NCBI GenBank assembly: GCA_002104905.1
Contig: MCFE01000510.1
Location: forward strand, 1 to 64,000
Length of the DNA: 64,000 nucleotides
Origin: Basidiobolus meristosporus CBS 931.73
Taxonomy: Eukaryota; Basidiobolomycota; Basidiobolomycetes; Basidiobolales; Basidiobolaceae
Direction: 5' to 3'
Part shown: positions 11,265 through 21,939 of the stretch, piece after piece
Numbering within the stretch: the first letter of the stretch is position 1
Layout of the letters: each line of letters begins with the position of its first letter
The notes under the pieces: model-generated
What the model was told of the DNA's origin: nothing
Seen by the model: the letters and a program-made list of their open reading frames with translations, nothing else
Database searches by the model: none
Program-made: the position numbers and the translations under genes

Positions 11265-11381
11265 TACATACAAGCTCCCTAGGACCCAACAAGATTTACC
11301 TGAAGATTTGAGCTGTTATCCACCTATTGAAAAGAGACTACCAATATTACCAAGATTACAACACCAACCCACCTGCCCAAA

Positions 11382-12704
11382 ATGATGAACTCTATGCCAT
11401 CACCACTCTCACATGGAGCCCCACAGTTTGATGGAAAGAATGTGGAAAGCTTCATATTCAAATGGGAGAAGCTCTGCAAGATGTGCAGCCTATCTGAACA
11501 AGAAATGGCTGAAGACTTCCCCAACTACTGCATCAATGATATTACCACTGAGCTTCTCAGACAAGGAGACATTCTCACTGGCTGGGCCTTAATGAAGACC
11601 TACCTACAGACCGACTATGGTAGACCCCAGATATACTATGGAATTGAAGACCCCAGGCACTTTGGAAGAACTGGACTTTCCAAGCTACCACTTGAAGAGT
11701 TCATTCAACAGTATGAAGATATGGCCAAGCCACTCCTAGAGTCCCAGGCTATAACTGAGTTTACCATGACACTTTACCTTGTACAAGGGCTTCCCCAGGA
11801 CTTGGCAAGGAAAGTTGACTTACATGCAGCCAAGGATGACAAGTCTGGCATTCCTTGCTTTGCAGAGATGAACCGTGTTCTCCAAGAGGCAAAGCAAACT
11901 TCTACCTTTATGAGACTCCTGACATCTAATCTGCCAGACCAGTCAACCAAGGAGTCAAGGAGTGCTGCTGCTGACAATCAGACCTACATTACCAACAGAA
12001 TTGACCAACTTGCTGAACTGCTACAAAAGCTAGCCCTCAAGATTAATGGCTCAGCTGAGGTTGCTACTGAGGGACAAAGACCTTTGCCCAGGCACTGCAT
12101 CTGGTGTGACTCTACTCAGCATGCCAGACAAGAATGCTCAGAGCTTAGTCAGCTACTCAGAGAAGGAGCAGTACAGTTTGATGCTGATGGAATGCTTGCT
12201 GACAAGGAAGGAAGAAGGATTCCCACTAATTTCCAAAGAGGAGGGATGAGAGCCCTTTTCCAGAAATCTGACTCAGCAACCAGAAAGATTACTGTTGATG
12301 CCCCTATTGGGACTCATAAAGTGAGTCCAAGCAGCCCTGACAACATACAATACAAAGTTGATGTCTTTGCTACCAAAAGACACCTCCCTGAAAAACCTGC
12401 CAAACCCATCCTTAGAAGACCACAATTTGAAGAACCTGAAATTGTTATTGACAAGAGGCCTAGTATGCTGCCCACCCAAGATCCATTGCCTCACTTTCAG
12501 ATGACCTCTAAGATAGCAAGCTACTCAAGCCCTCAACTGACTACTGAGAAGTTGCTGAAGCAGAACCTCACTTTGTCGGTTGGAGAAATCATGAGTGTAT
12601 CCCCATCTGTTAGGAAGACCTTTGATGAGCAGCTTAGAACAAGACTACAAGCTGTTGAACATATGGACACCCATATAATTCAGACAAGCCATAAAGACCA
12701 CTAA
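11382..12704 (+). CDS. gag: Gypsy Gag protein with CCHC zinc knuckle
   Basis: This intact 440-codon frame begins with two consecutive ATG codons. The N-terminal half has the feel of a retrotransposon capsid (FDGKNVESFIFKWEKLC, later GWALMKTYLQTDYG). A nucleic-acid-binding CCHC knuckle with spacing C-x2-C-x4-H-x4-C follows at C239, C242, H247 and C252. The C-terminal third is Pro/Lys-rich. Gag would form the cytoplasmic particle and package element RNA. This is the only unbroken gene of the element; the frame closes with a TAA at 12702-12704, about 55 bp before the protease region, so Gag and Pol are separate frames. Confidence 0.88.
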   Translation: MMNSMPSPLSHGAPQFDGKNVESFIFKWEKLCKMCSLSEQEMAEDFPNYCINDITTELLRQGDILTGWALMKTYLQTDYGRPQIYYGIEDPRHFGRTGLSKLPLEEFIQQYEDMAKPLLESQAITEFTMTLYLVQGLPQDLARKVDLHAAKDDKSGIPCFAEMNRVLQEAKQTSTFMRLLTSNLPDQSTKESRSAAADNQTYITNRIDQLAELLQKLALKINGSAEVATEGQRPLPRHCIWCDSTQHARQECSELSQLLREGAVQFDADGMLADKEGRRIPTNFQRGGMRALFQKSDSATRKITVDAPIGTHKVSPSSPDNIQYKVDVFATKRHLPEKPAKPILRRPQFEEPEIVIDKRPSMLPTQDPLPHFQMTSKIASYSSPQLTTEKLLKQNLTLSVGEIMSVSPSVRKTFDEQLRTRLQAVEHMDTHIIQTSHKDH

Positions 12705-12713
12705 AAGGATGAT

Positions 12714-15700
12714 AACACTACTGAATATAAGACCTTTTACTCAGTTGCAACTGCTGTGGTGAAAGGGTATATATATGATGACCCTGTTGACTGCCATATT
12801 GACAGTGGCTCAGAGATTTGTGTTATGCTGCTAGACTTCTGGAAGACACTTAAAAGCAAGGAGCTACTGCCTGTTGATAGAGATATTGGATGGAACATGA
12901 CCAATGCAAACTCAGGATCTAGTCCACTCTATGGTGTAGTACACAAGTTCCCTATTAAGGTACAAGGAATCAAGGTCTGACTTCCCCTCTTCATCTGCCA
13001 GAAGGCAAACTTTGACCTTCTGCTAGGTAGACCATGTGAAACCAGTACTAAGGCTACAACTACCAACTATTCCAATGGGTCAGTATGGTACACCATACAA
13101 GGATCCAGTCCAGGACTACAGTCAACCTTCTGTGGTGTAAAAACCAACAATAAGAGGACACATACTGCTTGCCAGAAGGCACATCTTGTTATGGAAGAAG
13201 ATGAAGAGCCTGACAATATACACCCCAACACTTGGAGCTGCTCCTTAGGTATACAGGAGCAAACAGCTATGGTTCAAACAAAATGCAAGACAGTAGAACA
13301 GAAGATTAGACCATCACTTACCCCATTGACTGATGGATCTTGACCCGCTGATTACATTAGACCACCAGAAGAAACACCAGAAGATATATGGCTTACACCT
13401 GAGAGACTTAAGCAACTTATCATTGGTGATGGAAACCTAACACCAGAGGAGATACTATTACTCAAGGAGACCTTGAAAAGGCATGATAAGGTCTTCTCAT
13501 ATAATGACAAGCAGATGGGACTCTTAAAGACATTGGTTGAAAAACCCATGAAGATTCATACAGTGCCCCACACACCCTGGTCATTTAAGCCTTACCTACT
13601 GCCCAGAGGACTCCAAGCTGATGTGCATGACCTACTTAAGAAGAAGATAGAAGCTGGTATCCTAGAACCTTGCCATGGACCCTATGCTAACAGATGGTTT
13701 GTGATCAAAAAGAAGAATGGAAAGCTCCGATTCATTCAAGACATGCAACTTGCTAATGCTGTCACTATCAGAGATGCTGCTATACCTCCATCTATTGATG
13801 ACTTTGCAGAAAGCTTTAGTGACCACTCCATCTATTCAACATATGATCTCTACTCAGGATATGACCAGATCCCCCTTGGTGAGACATCAAGAGATATGTT
13901 TGCACTACAGACACCGTTTGGACTGTTAAGGATGATAAGACTCAGCCAAGGGGCTACAAACTCTGTGGCTCAGTTCCAGAGATGCATAGTAAATGTGCTG
14001 TATCAGTTTATACCTGAGAAACTTGCTGTCTTTGTGGATGACATAGGCATCAAAGGACCAAAATTTGGGACACCACTGAAGTTATGCCTGGAGTAAGAAA
14101 GTTTGTCTATGACCATATTGCAGACAATGATGCCATATTAGGAGCCATTGAAGAAGCTGGACTCACCATCAGTGGTGAGAAAAGCAGCTTTGGTGTATCA
14201 GAGATATCCATTGTTGGACAAAAATGCAACACCTTTGGTTGTTCACCTGGAGACTCCAAGACACAAAAGATATGCAACTGGCCTACCCCCCCAAATCCCA
14301 CACAAGCTCATGGCTTTGTGGCTGCTTGTGGGTTCTTTAGGATCTGGATCCCAAGATTTTCTGAGATAGCAGAACCAATTCACCAACTACAGAGAAAGAA
14401 CACCCCACTTATCTGGGGAGAAGAGCAAGAAGAAGCCATGCAACTACTGAAAGAGGCCTTAGTATCTCCACCAGTTCTAAGACCTCTTGACTATCAAAAC
14501 ACTGAATGCCCACCTATTTTGACAGTGGATGCAAGCCCCATAGGAGCTGGAGCACTACTTGGACAAGATGATGAAGATGGCAACCACTATGCCTGCAGAT
14601 ATGATAGCTGCCTATTCTCTCCTAGAGAACAAAGATACTGACAGATTAAGAGAGAACTACTAGGAGTTGTGAAGATGCTGAGGAAACTGAAGTCACAACT
14701 CTACATGACACATTTTATCCTGGAGACAGATGCCAAGCCACTTATAGGAATGATCAACAAGCCTGACCTACCTGATGATGCCACAAACCAATGGATGGCA
14801 TGGCTGAAAATGTTTGACTTTGAGGTCAAACATATCCCTGGCAAGACAAATGTTGTGGCTGATGCACTCTCCAGGAAGGGACCACAATTATTTGAAGACT
14901 TGGACCCTCACTTTGATGATATTATTGATGCAGAGATCTGACAGATTGCCATCAAAGACCAAGAGAGAACTACCTGGAGTCTGATCAAGGAATATCTAAG
15001 GACACTTAAGAAACCTAGTTGGATGGAAATTCAGGAGTTTAGAAAACTCAGGAAGAAGGCACATCACTACTATCTTAAAGATGATCTTCTCTTTAAGCAA
15101 GTGAAGCCTGGACTTATGCCAAGAAGAGTAGTCACTACCCCTCAAGAGCAACTGAACATCATGACAAGTATCCACCAAGGAGAACCAGGAGGACATAGAG
15201 GACAAGAAGCCACCTACAATACCACAGCTCAGAGGTACAACTGGAAAAACATGTACTATGATATCCAGCACTTTGTTGAGTCATGTGTAGCCTGCCAGAA
15301 GAGATCCTCCAAGCATTATGAAGAACCACTGCATCCTACTTACACAATCTGTCTATGGCAAAAGGTTGGTATTGACCTTGTCCACATGCCAACAGCTGGA
15401 TCAAAAAAGTACCTGATTGTTGCTAGAGATGACCTTAGTGGATGGGCAGAGGCTCAAGCCTTGCCCAACAACTAGAGCCATATCATATGGAGATTTATAC
15501 TCGAAGACATCATCTGTAGATTTGGCTGCATCTGACAGTTTGTTGCTGACAGAGGAGAGATGACATCCCAAATGATCCAGGAGTTGTGCTCAAAGTACAA
15601 GATACACATTGCTTTTACAACAGCTTACCACCCTCAAGCCAATGGAATGACAGAGAGAGGATATGGACCATTGGTGAACTCTCTTGTCAAGACCCGTGAG

Positions 15701-16237
15701 AATAGCACAACACTGTGGCCACAGCAATTACATCTAGCACTCTGGGCAGATAGAATTACTACCAAGAGAACAACTGGATTATTGCCATTCAAGCTACTCT
15801 ATGGACATGACTGCATACTACCAGTTGAGTTAAACACAGTCACTTGGAACTCATTGAATTGGAGATCCAATATGCAGACTGAAGACCTCCTTGCAACTTG
15901 CATACAGCAACTTGATCACCATGACTTGAATATCAGCAGAGCTGCTGAACAACTTGAGGATACACAACTAAAGAACAAGGTGCCCTTTGACAAATCACAC
16001 CCAATAAGACCAAAACCACTATCACTAGGAGACCCAGTACTACTCTATGATTCCACCTTGGACAAATAATGGAGTCAGAAGTTTGACAACAAGTGAACTG
16101 GCCCCTACCTCATTTCCAAGGTGATTGGAAATGGAAGTTATTACATATCTGAGCTTGACAACACCCAGTTGAGAGCACCAGTTGCTGGAAACCAACTTAA
16201 GTTATTCAAGCATAGGAATTTTGCACATCAAGATTAG
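12714..16237 (+). pseudogene. pol: Gypsy Pol (protease, RT, RNase H, integrase), broken
   Basis: Domains in order: aspartic protease with the active-site DSGS at about 12801; reverse transcriptase with FVDD at about 14030-14041 and upstream AGILEPCHGPYA and YDLYSGYDQIPL; RNase H (LTVDASPIGAGALLG, then HIPGKTNVVADALSR); integrase with zinc-finger parts (GGHRG..CVACQ) and core elements DLVHMP, VADRGE and TAYHPQANGMTER, ending HRNFAHQD. The frame is cut by stops at about 12978, 13339, 14639, 14939, 15473, 15535, 16066 and 16094, and one frameshift occurs near 14080-14095. Six of the eight stops are TGA. Without these losses the frame would be a typical single pol. Confidence 0.9.
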
Positions 16238-16262
16238 TTTGCTTTGACCCAAGTTCAAAGCT

Positions 16263-16276
16263 GAGAGGGGGGTGGA
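16263..16276 (+). promoter_or_regulatory. Polypurine tract
   Basis: The purine-rich run gagaggggggtgga abuts the 3' LTR, as needed for plus-strand priming. The same tract, slightly changed, precedes the inverted LTR at 8142. Confidence 0.85.
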
Positions 16277-17347
16277 TGTAGTGGGGTGACAGTGACACCC
16301 ACTGACAGATGTGCTCATTCCCTTATTTTCTACTTCCCTATATCTCTACTACTCTTATTTTAGTTTTATCCCATTTGTCTTACCCAATCAGTACTATCCC
16401 ATAAGCCGGTTGACTATCACACCTGCTTACCTTATTGCATAAGTTACCCCTCACTTTATGTAAGATTACTAGCTATAAGTACTTCTATATTAGGCAAGTA
16501 CCCGCACCAGTACCCATGACACATGATCAACCCATGTCACCATCCCTACCATTTCCATACCATATATGGTATCCCCATGTTACACAGGTTACTGAATACT
16601 GAATCCTGATTGGTTGGATGTGCTGTGCCTCTTAGAACCTTCCGGCACCTACTTAGAACATTCTTAGTTCATTCTGATGTCATTAAGATTTCTATTGATA
16701 TCTGGAACCTTCTGGAACACTATGATTTGTAATCACTTAGCCAGTAAGAAAAGTATATAAGGGAGGCTATCCCTCAACAATAAGTCATCATCCCTTTTAT
16801 CAATATACCAACTTGTTGATCAGTGTGATTACTGCTACCTGCTGCTACCTGAACTTCCAACCCCAGACCACAGGACACTCCCATGAAACCATGCTGACAG
16901 CCAACTGACCTTGGAGGCACTACTTGTGAGGAATACTCAGAGTAGGTATCTCTTATTATATTTGATTCTTTCCCAAGTTTGTTCTTGTACAGGCAAATAT
17001 ACTTTTCTGTCTTTGTAACTATTGACCACAGCTGCATTCTTATCAAGTCCCTGCTGGTGGAGCTTACAGTTGTTTTGACTTTGGAAGCTTTAGTACATTG
17101 TCATCTCAAAGGACGCTGAACCAAGCACATACTTTTGTTAAGACGCCAACTAAGTTGGGGATTGTAGCTCAGTAGTTTTCCCTTGACAAGCTTGTGGCTT
17201 TATTCCCCTTCACATTAGATTAGAGACAGAGCCCAAGTATTCCTAGCAAGCTTTTGCCAGAGGTTATTGCACCCAGTGAACACCCCACACACAAAACACT
17301 TGAGAAGTGTTGGATGTATATCTCCCTTGGACCTATACACCACCACA
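16277..17347 (+). repeat. 3' LTR of the Gypsy element
   Basis: 1071 bp, TGTAGTGGGG..caccaccaca. A clean TATA box (tatataa, 16754-16760) marks U3 of about 500 bp, with R-U5 making up the rest. It is followed immediately by Tnp2 coding sequence. Confidence 0.93.
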
Positions 17348-19259
17348 GCGTTCAGCTTTATGTTTGTAGTATAGCCACTCAAATCCTTTCACAAATCCTT
17401 GCACAACAGCTGTAGATGTGTCAAGTTGGCATTAGTGATCTGCTTCTGGATAAATCTTCCTACAATGTCCACATATGACTCCCAATGCTTCCAATGTACT
17501 CTTGGTAGGAATTGCTTCCAAACACCACTTGAATAAATACATATCCAGTTCATCCAGTCTTTGCATTTGTATTGTTGCATATGTGTATGAATATTAGTTG
17601 GAGCCTGTAATAAGTACTTAGGGTAGCGGATATTCTGGAATATCATGCCAATTTTTCAAATTTCTCCGGTCTCTCAAAGGGCTCATTTAGCCTGAAATGC
17701 CCCATGTACAACTTGGTCATCAGTATAGGGATATTGTTGAAAAGCAAATGCATTGCTCCCAGTGGAAAGCTTTTGCTCCAACTGATACCCTTTATCTTAA
17801 GTATCTCCGGTTTCCAATCAATTCCATATTCCAGCTGATGGCTTATAGCTTGCCAACTTTGCTGCAATTGCATGCTTGCTTCTGTATGTTCCCTTTGTGG
17901 AAAGATGGTGTTCTTAGTGCTGGTGTTTGGGTAATTAAAATGTGTGTGAGTAATGGAGTAAATTCCCTGGATCTCACACATTCAACAGCAAAACAATCCA
18001 TTGTGCCTAGAAAAACCTGCTATCTTACTGATGGCTGGGGTATCTCCAATGCAGATAATAATATGCGCTTTTACATGACAGCCATTTACCATTATCCTGC
18101 TGGAAAGCATACAAAAATCATTGAGCAATGGATACAGGTAGCTATCCAGGTTGGACGGTGATTTAGGCCCAGATACCAGTCAGACTACCATCAAATTATT
18201 GCTCTGATACCGTAAGATGGGTGGCAGATTCAGATTGATGAGAATCAGTGGCCAGCAGGATTTGCTGGTAGAGTACTTGTTTAATGAGAATCCATCATGT
18301 GCTAAAGCAAAGACATGGTCATACATACCTTCAAAGTAGCCCTTGCTTCTTAGCTGTTTGTAATGTTTGCCATCAAATATATTGGATATGTTTGCGCTTG
18401 ATTGATACTGAGTGTGGTATTGTATAGCTTTGCAATATTTGTCGGACTGCATCAGCTTACTCAGATGGGGTATGACTGGAATATATCCCAAGTGTGAACA
18501 ATGTTTTCCCTCAATGGTGGTTGACTCCTGATAATTTGGACACATTGCAATGGTAGCATTTTTGGATGTGAATGCCATGTAACTGTTAACACATGCTGGA
18601 ATCAGGACAGTCTCTGGATCATATGTTGCTAGCCGCATGATGGTTGTCCACTTGTACCATATACATGGTAAGTTGCATCCCGGTATGATTTTGGCAAGAA
18701 GTATTAATAAATCCTCAAAGCCCCCATTACTGATATTAGTGGAAATGTTCCACTTCTCTAGCCACAACATTGCATCATTCACCAGTAGATGGATATTTGG
18801 GCTCACTTGGCTCCATAAAGTATCCTTGGCATTTGTTTTGACAGGTGTTGTCTCATTGCATATAGGGATTTGACTGGGCTCATACATGGTACTGTTATTA
18901 GGGGAGATAGGCTCAAAATCCATCAGTGAACCTTCTTCATCAGAGCTATCACTCTGCATGCCATATTGAGAAGGCTGAGGTGAGCCTAAAGGCATCACAA
19001 ACTCACCTGACTCAGTTTGCGCAAGGTGACAAAGATGGCCAGGTGCTGATATAGAAGTATTGACTGGCCTGCAAGATAATGTTAGTACAGTAGTGACCAA
19101 TGATTGGTGAAATATGACTTGGGTAGCAAAACACTGGCCATTATCCATGTAATACTTCCTAAGCTATCTGCATGCTTCATGGCTGAGAGGCTTGCCACAA
19201 TAGCCACATGGTCTTTTTTCACTTCTCTTACGGCATTGAGTCAAAGTAGTCTTGTCCAT
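17348..19259 (-). pseudogene. Tnp2-type (CACTA/EnSpm) transposase, N-terminal and DDE part
   Basis: The gene starts at an ATG at 19259. Its N-terminus has a zinc-knuckle-like stretch (CGYCGKPLSHEACR) followed by an in-frame TAG, then a 322-codon frame (19148-18180). That frame carries the hallmark Tnp2 segment DHVFALAHDGFSLNKYSTSK followed by CWPLILINLNLPP, the core of the family's DDE domain. After a stop, the frame continues through CHVKAHIIICIGDTPA and on into 17981-17643 (MHLLFNNIP in the position of the family's DPMHxxxLN motif), and a shifted frame to 17389. The last codons before the Gypsy insertion read EWLYYKHKAER, and the protein resumes at 10170. The enzyme would cut and paste a CACTA-type transposon. 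Confidence 0.85.
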
Positions 19260-19573
19260 GGGGCAAGCAGTTTGATCTTCAACAAGGTAACAGTATTATA
19301 TTACTTTTTGGTCAATACTCATGTGAATTGAAGACAGTCTTGTATCTCAGACATTGCACCTACATGAATGTAAGATTCAATGATGACCCACCATAGTAAG
19401 CATTATAAATAAAGTTGTGGCACCACATACACACATATATGTAACACTATTTCCCCTTTGGTTTGACTCACTTCCATATAACAAGTGGGGCTACATCTAA
19501 AAAAGGCCCTGTGGACAGTGTGCCCATTGAAGGTAATAATGCGGACTCCTCAGGCTCTCAGTCAAGTAGGTAA

Positions 19574-21436
19574 TTGAGCACATCTGCGGAGCTGCAAGCT
19601 GACTATTATGCTCAGGCAGATGAGAATGTAACAAACGTAGTACCCTCAGTTGAAGATCAGCAAGTGGCCATGATAACATCACCACCACCCATATTAGCAA
19701 GTATGTTGTCAGCTCATACCAAAGCATTAATGAAGCAATTAGGTGCAGTGGCTGATAGAATAGATGCAATGGCCCAGAAAAATCAGGAAGTGGTCCAGAA
19801 ACAGGATGAGCATGTAATATGTGTAGAGCAATCAATATCCCAGGTAGAGAAGGCAGTATCTTTGCTGCAAAGAAGGAACTCAAGTAGCTCAATGTCACAG
19901 CCAAGAATTGAGCCATTTCCTGATGTAACAGCAGAGGGACATCATACAGTCTTTGAAGCACAACAACAGTGCCCAAAGGTAAAGCCCACAGAGAAACCTA
20001 TCATAGCATGGAAGGGAGACAATGTGGTGTTTATACCAAAGCCTAAAAGTCAAAAGACATTGAAGATCTGTGAAGCTGTTGAGTGCAATAATGAAGAGTG
20101 GGCTAATTTACAAGAGGCTGTCAGAAGTCTAGCATGCCATCACCTTAAGGCTGGCACACCATGGGACCATCAGGAACTCAAGGCCAAGCAGAATGCACTT
20201 GACTTGTTTCATGAGCATTTTCCTGGATTCAGACAGGCAAATGGATTTTGGGCCAGCATTGGTATGCTAAGAAAGTATCTTAAGAATAGCAGAAACTATC
20301 AAAAACAGAAGAACAAGGGTGCCATGGCTAAACACCAGCGTCTTCCTCAAGAGCCTGTTACAAGCAGGGCCAAAAGCTCCAGACAAGCATCAAAGAGATG
20401 TTAGGCAGCTGGAAGAGTGCCAATTAAGGGCAAGCAGGTAGACATGGATGCACCAGCACAACATTTATCAAGAAAAACAAGTAGTACCACTCAAAAAGCA
20501 CCCAGTCAAAGTATCCGTGAAGGACCTGGCAGTGATAAAAACCAGCCGCCTTTACAGGAGCCCGTCGCAACTACGGTTGAGAGCTCAAAACAAGTTGAAA
20601 AGTAACGTCAGGTTGCCAGAAGAGTGCCAGCAAGGGACAAGCAGGCCAAAACAGATGCATCAGAGCAGAATTTATCCAGGAGAAAACGTAGTTCTTTACA
20701 AGAAGCACTCAGACAAAGTAGCATTGAAAGACCTGGCAGTGCTAAAGGAAAAGGTAAAGGGAAAAATGTCTACCCCAGCCTGAGACAGGGAGGCATGCAA
20801 AAAAAACTGGAGCTCTTGCCAATTAATGCCGCAAGCCAGGAACAGACTGAATCCCATCATAGCCAAGAAGAATTACCAAAAAGAAAACAGCTGTTCTCAC
20901 AAGAGTTGGAAGTGCAGCCAGTTGAGCTACACTCCAGCAAGGTAGATGAGTTTGCTGAAAAAGGCAATTTGTTTACCACAGCCTCCATTGTTGACAGAGT
21001 GGAGATCCCCCTGACAGACAAGGTTACAATGTCAAGAGCTGGAAAGACTATCACAATGCCTTCAGTGGAGTTTTGGAACATTAATAGGTGCACCAAGCGG
21101 TTGTAGCACTTCTTTAAGTGCAGTGCTCAAGAAAATGCCCTGAAATATTGCAAGGATTTATTGCAAAGACTGGCAGATGAGGGGCTAGACCTTGCAGTGC
21201 CAGCTGAAGATCAGGACATGTGGGAACCAGTGAATGAACAGTGGCATAAAGCCGTTGGGCTCCTGCCAAAGTCATGGAACCAGAGCATTACAGCAGAAAT
21301 ACTTATTGAGTGGTGGATTTTAATGGAGTTACTTGTTGAGTGTGGGGTTGAGCTTAATGTTAGTGTAGGGTATAGAGACTTGAATAGGTCAATGCAATTG
21401 GCAATTGAGGTACAACTGAAGTTTCAATGGAAATAA
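19574..21436 (+). pseudogene. TE accessory protein, ~620 codons, unknown family, three stops
   Basis: A single reading frame spans 19574-21436 with stops only at 20402-20404, 20603-20605 and 21104-21106. The first in-frame ATG is at 19670, so an upstream start or exon may be lost. Visible parts: a helical N-terminus with a heptad-like stretch (about 19730-19860), a Trp-rich middle (EEWANLQEAV, GFWASIGMLRKYL), a Lys/Arg/Ser/Gln-rich disordered centre built from a ~68-residue tandem duplication (about 20341-20545 and 20550-20750), and a C-terminal helical domain with several Trp (EWWILMELL). It is divergent from the Tnp2 gene across ~315 bp, an arrangement expected of the second gene of a CACTA element. 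I recognise no family. Relics of the same gene occur at 51775-52004 and 52491-52718. Confidence 0.6.
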
Positions 21437-21675
21437 ATCAATTTGTACACATGAAAAGTAAGAGAAATGGTTAAGTCAGGAAGTAAGGAGTGTGAAAAAG
21501 AGGCAATAGCCAATCAATTCACACAAATGTAGGAGGCAATAGAGTGTCCAGGATCAGAAAGTGAGCAAACTGGCAGGGAACCAATCAAAAGCCACTTATA
21601 CACTGTTGTGATGAACAATTTGACAAAGTTTTTTGTGAAATCTGGGGTGTGATTATTTTTCAACAGTCTCTGGAC
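21437..21675. other. No recognised feature
   Basis: AT-rich sequence between the accessory frame and a Tnp2 fragment; no gene seen. Confidence 0.3.
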
Positions 21676-21930
21676 AGTGTCCTGACAAGATCAGTACCTT
21701 TTAGTCATGGGACATTAGTTTTGTGACGGCCTTTTGACGGGATCATCTCAATAATTTTTCATAAGGACACCTTCAAGTCCATCAGGGATGCAAGGAGGTG
21801 GCACATGGAGGATAGCCAGGAACAGTTGGAAAGTATTGCAGACAGATATGCACATGGATACATCTATGCCTTTGGCATTAACAAGTTAAGCAGCTCCAAT
21901 GCAAGGGAGATACCAAATTACTTTTCATAG
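21676..21930 (+). pseudogene. Short Tnp2 fragment
   Basis: This matches the reverse complement of about 10015-9850, including the stretch accttcaagtccatca, tggcacatggag, and tatgcct.tggcatta followed by aagcagctccaat. It is thus a plus-strand piece of the Tnp2 coding region, about 250 bp, next to the Copia relic. Confidence 0.7.
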
Positions 21931-21939
21931 GGTCATGCA

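Larger units (their letters stand above)
10171..17347 (+). mobile_element. Complete Gypsy-type LTR retrotransposon, inserted in Tnp2
   Basis: The element is 7177 bp with two 1071-bp LTRs in direct orientation, each TG..CA bounded. It has a primer-binding-site candidate after the 5' LTR, gag, then protease, reverse transcriptase, RNase H and integrase in one (broken) frame order, and a polypurine tract before the 3' LTR. The order PR-RT-RH-IN assigns it to Gypsy/Metaviridae. Eight stops interrupt pol, so it is not autonomous now. The LTRs differ at many single positions (for example taagccagttg/taagccggttg and ttctggcacc/ttccggcacc), so the insertion is not recent. It splits the Tnp2 gene on the opposite strand. 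Expected 5-bp target duplications are not visible (attgt before, gcgtt after). Confidence 0.93.
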
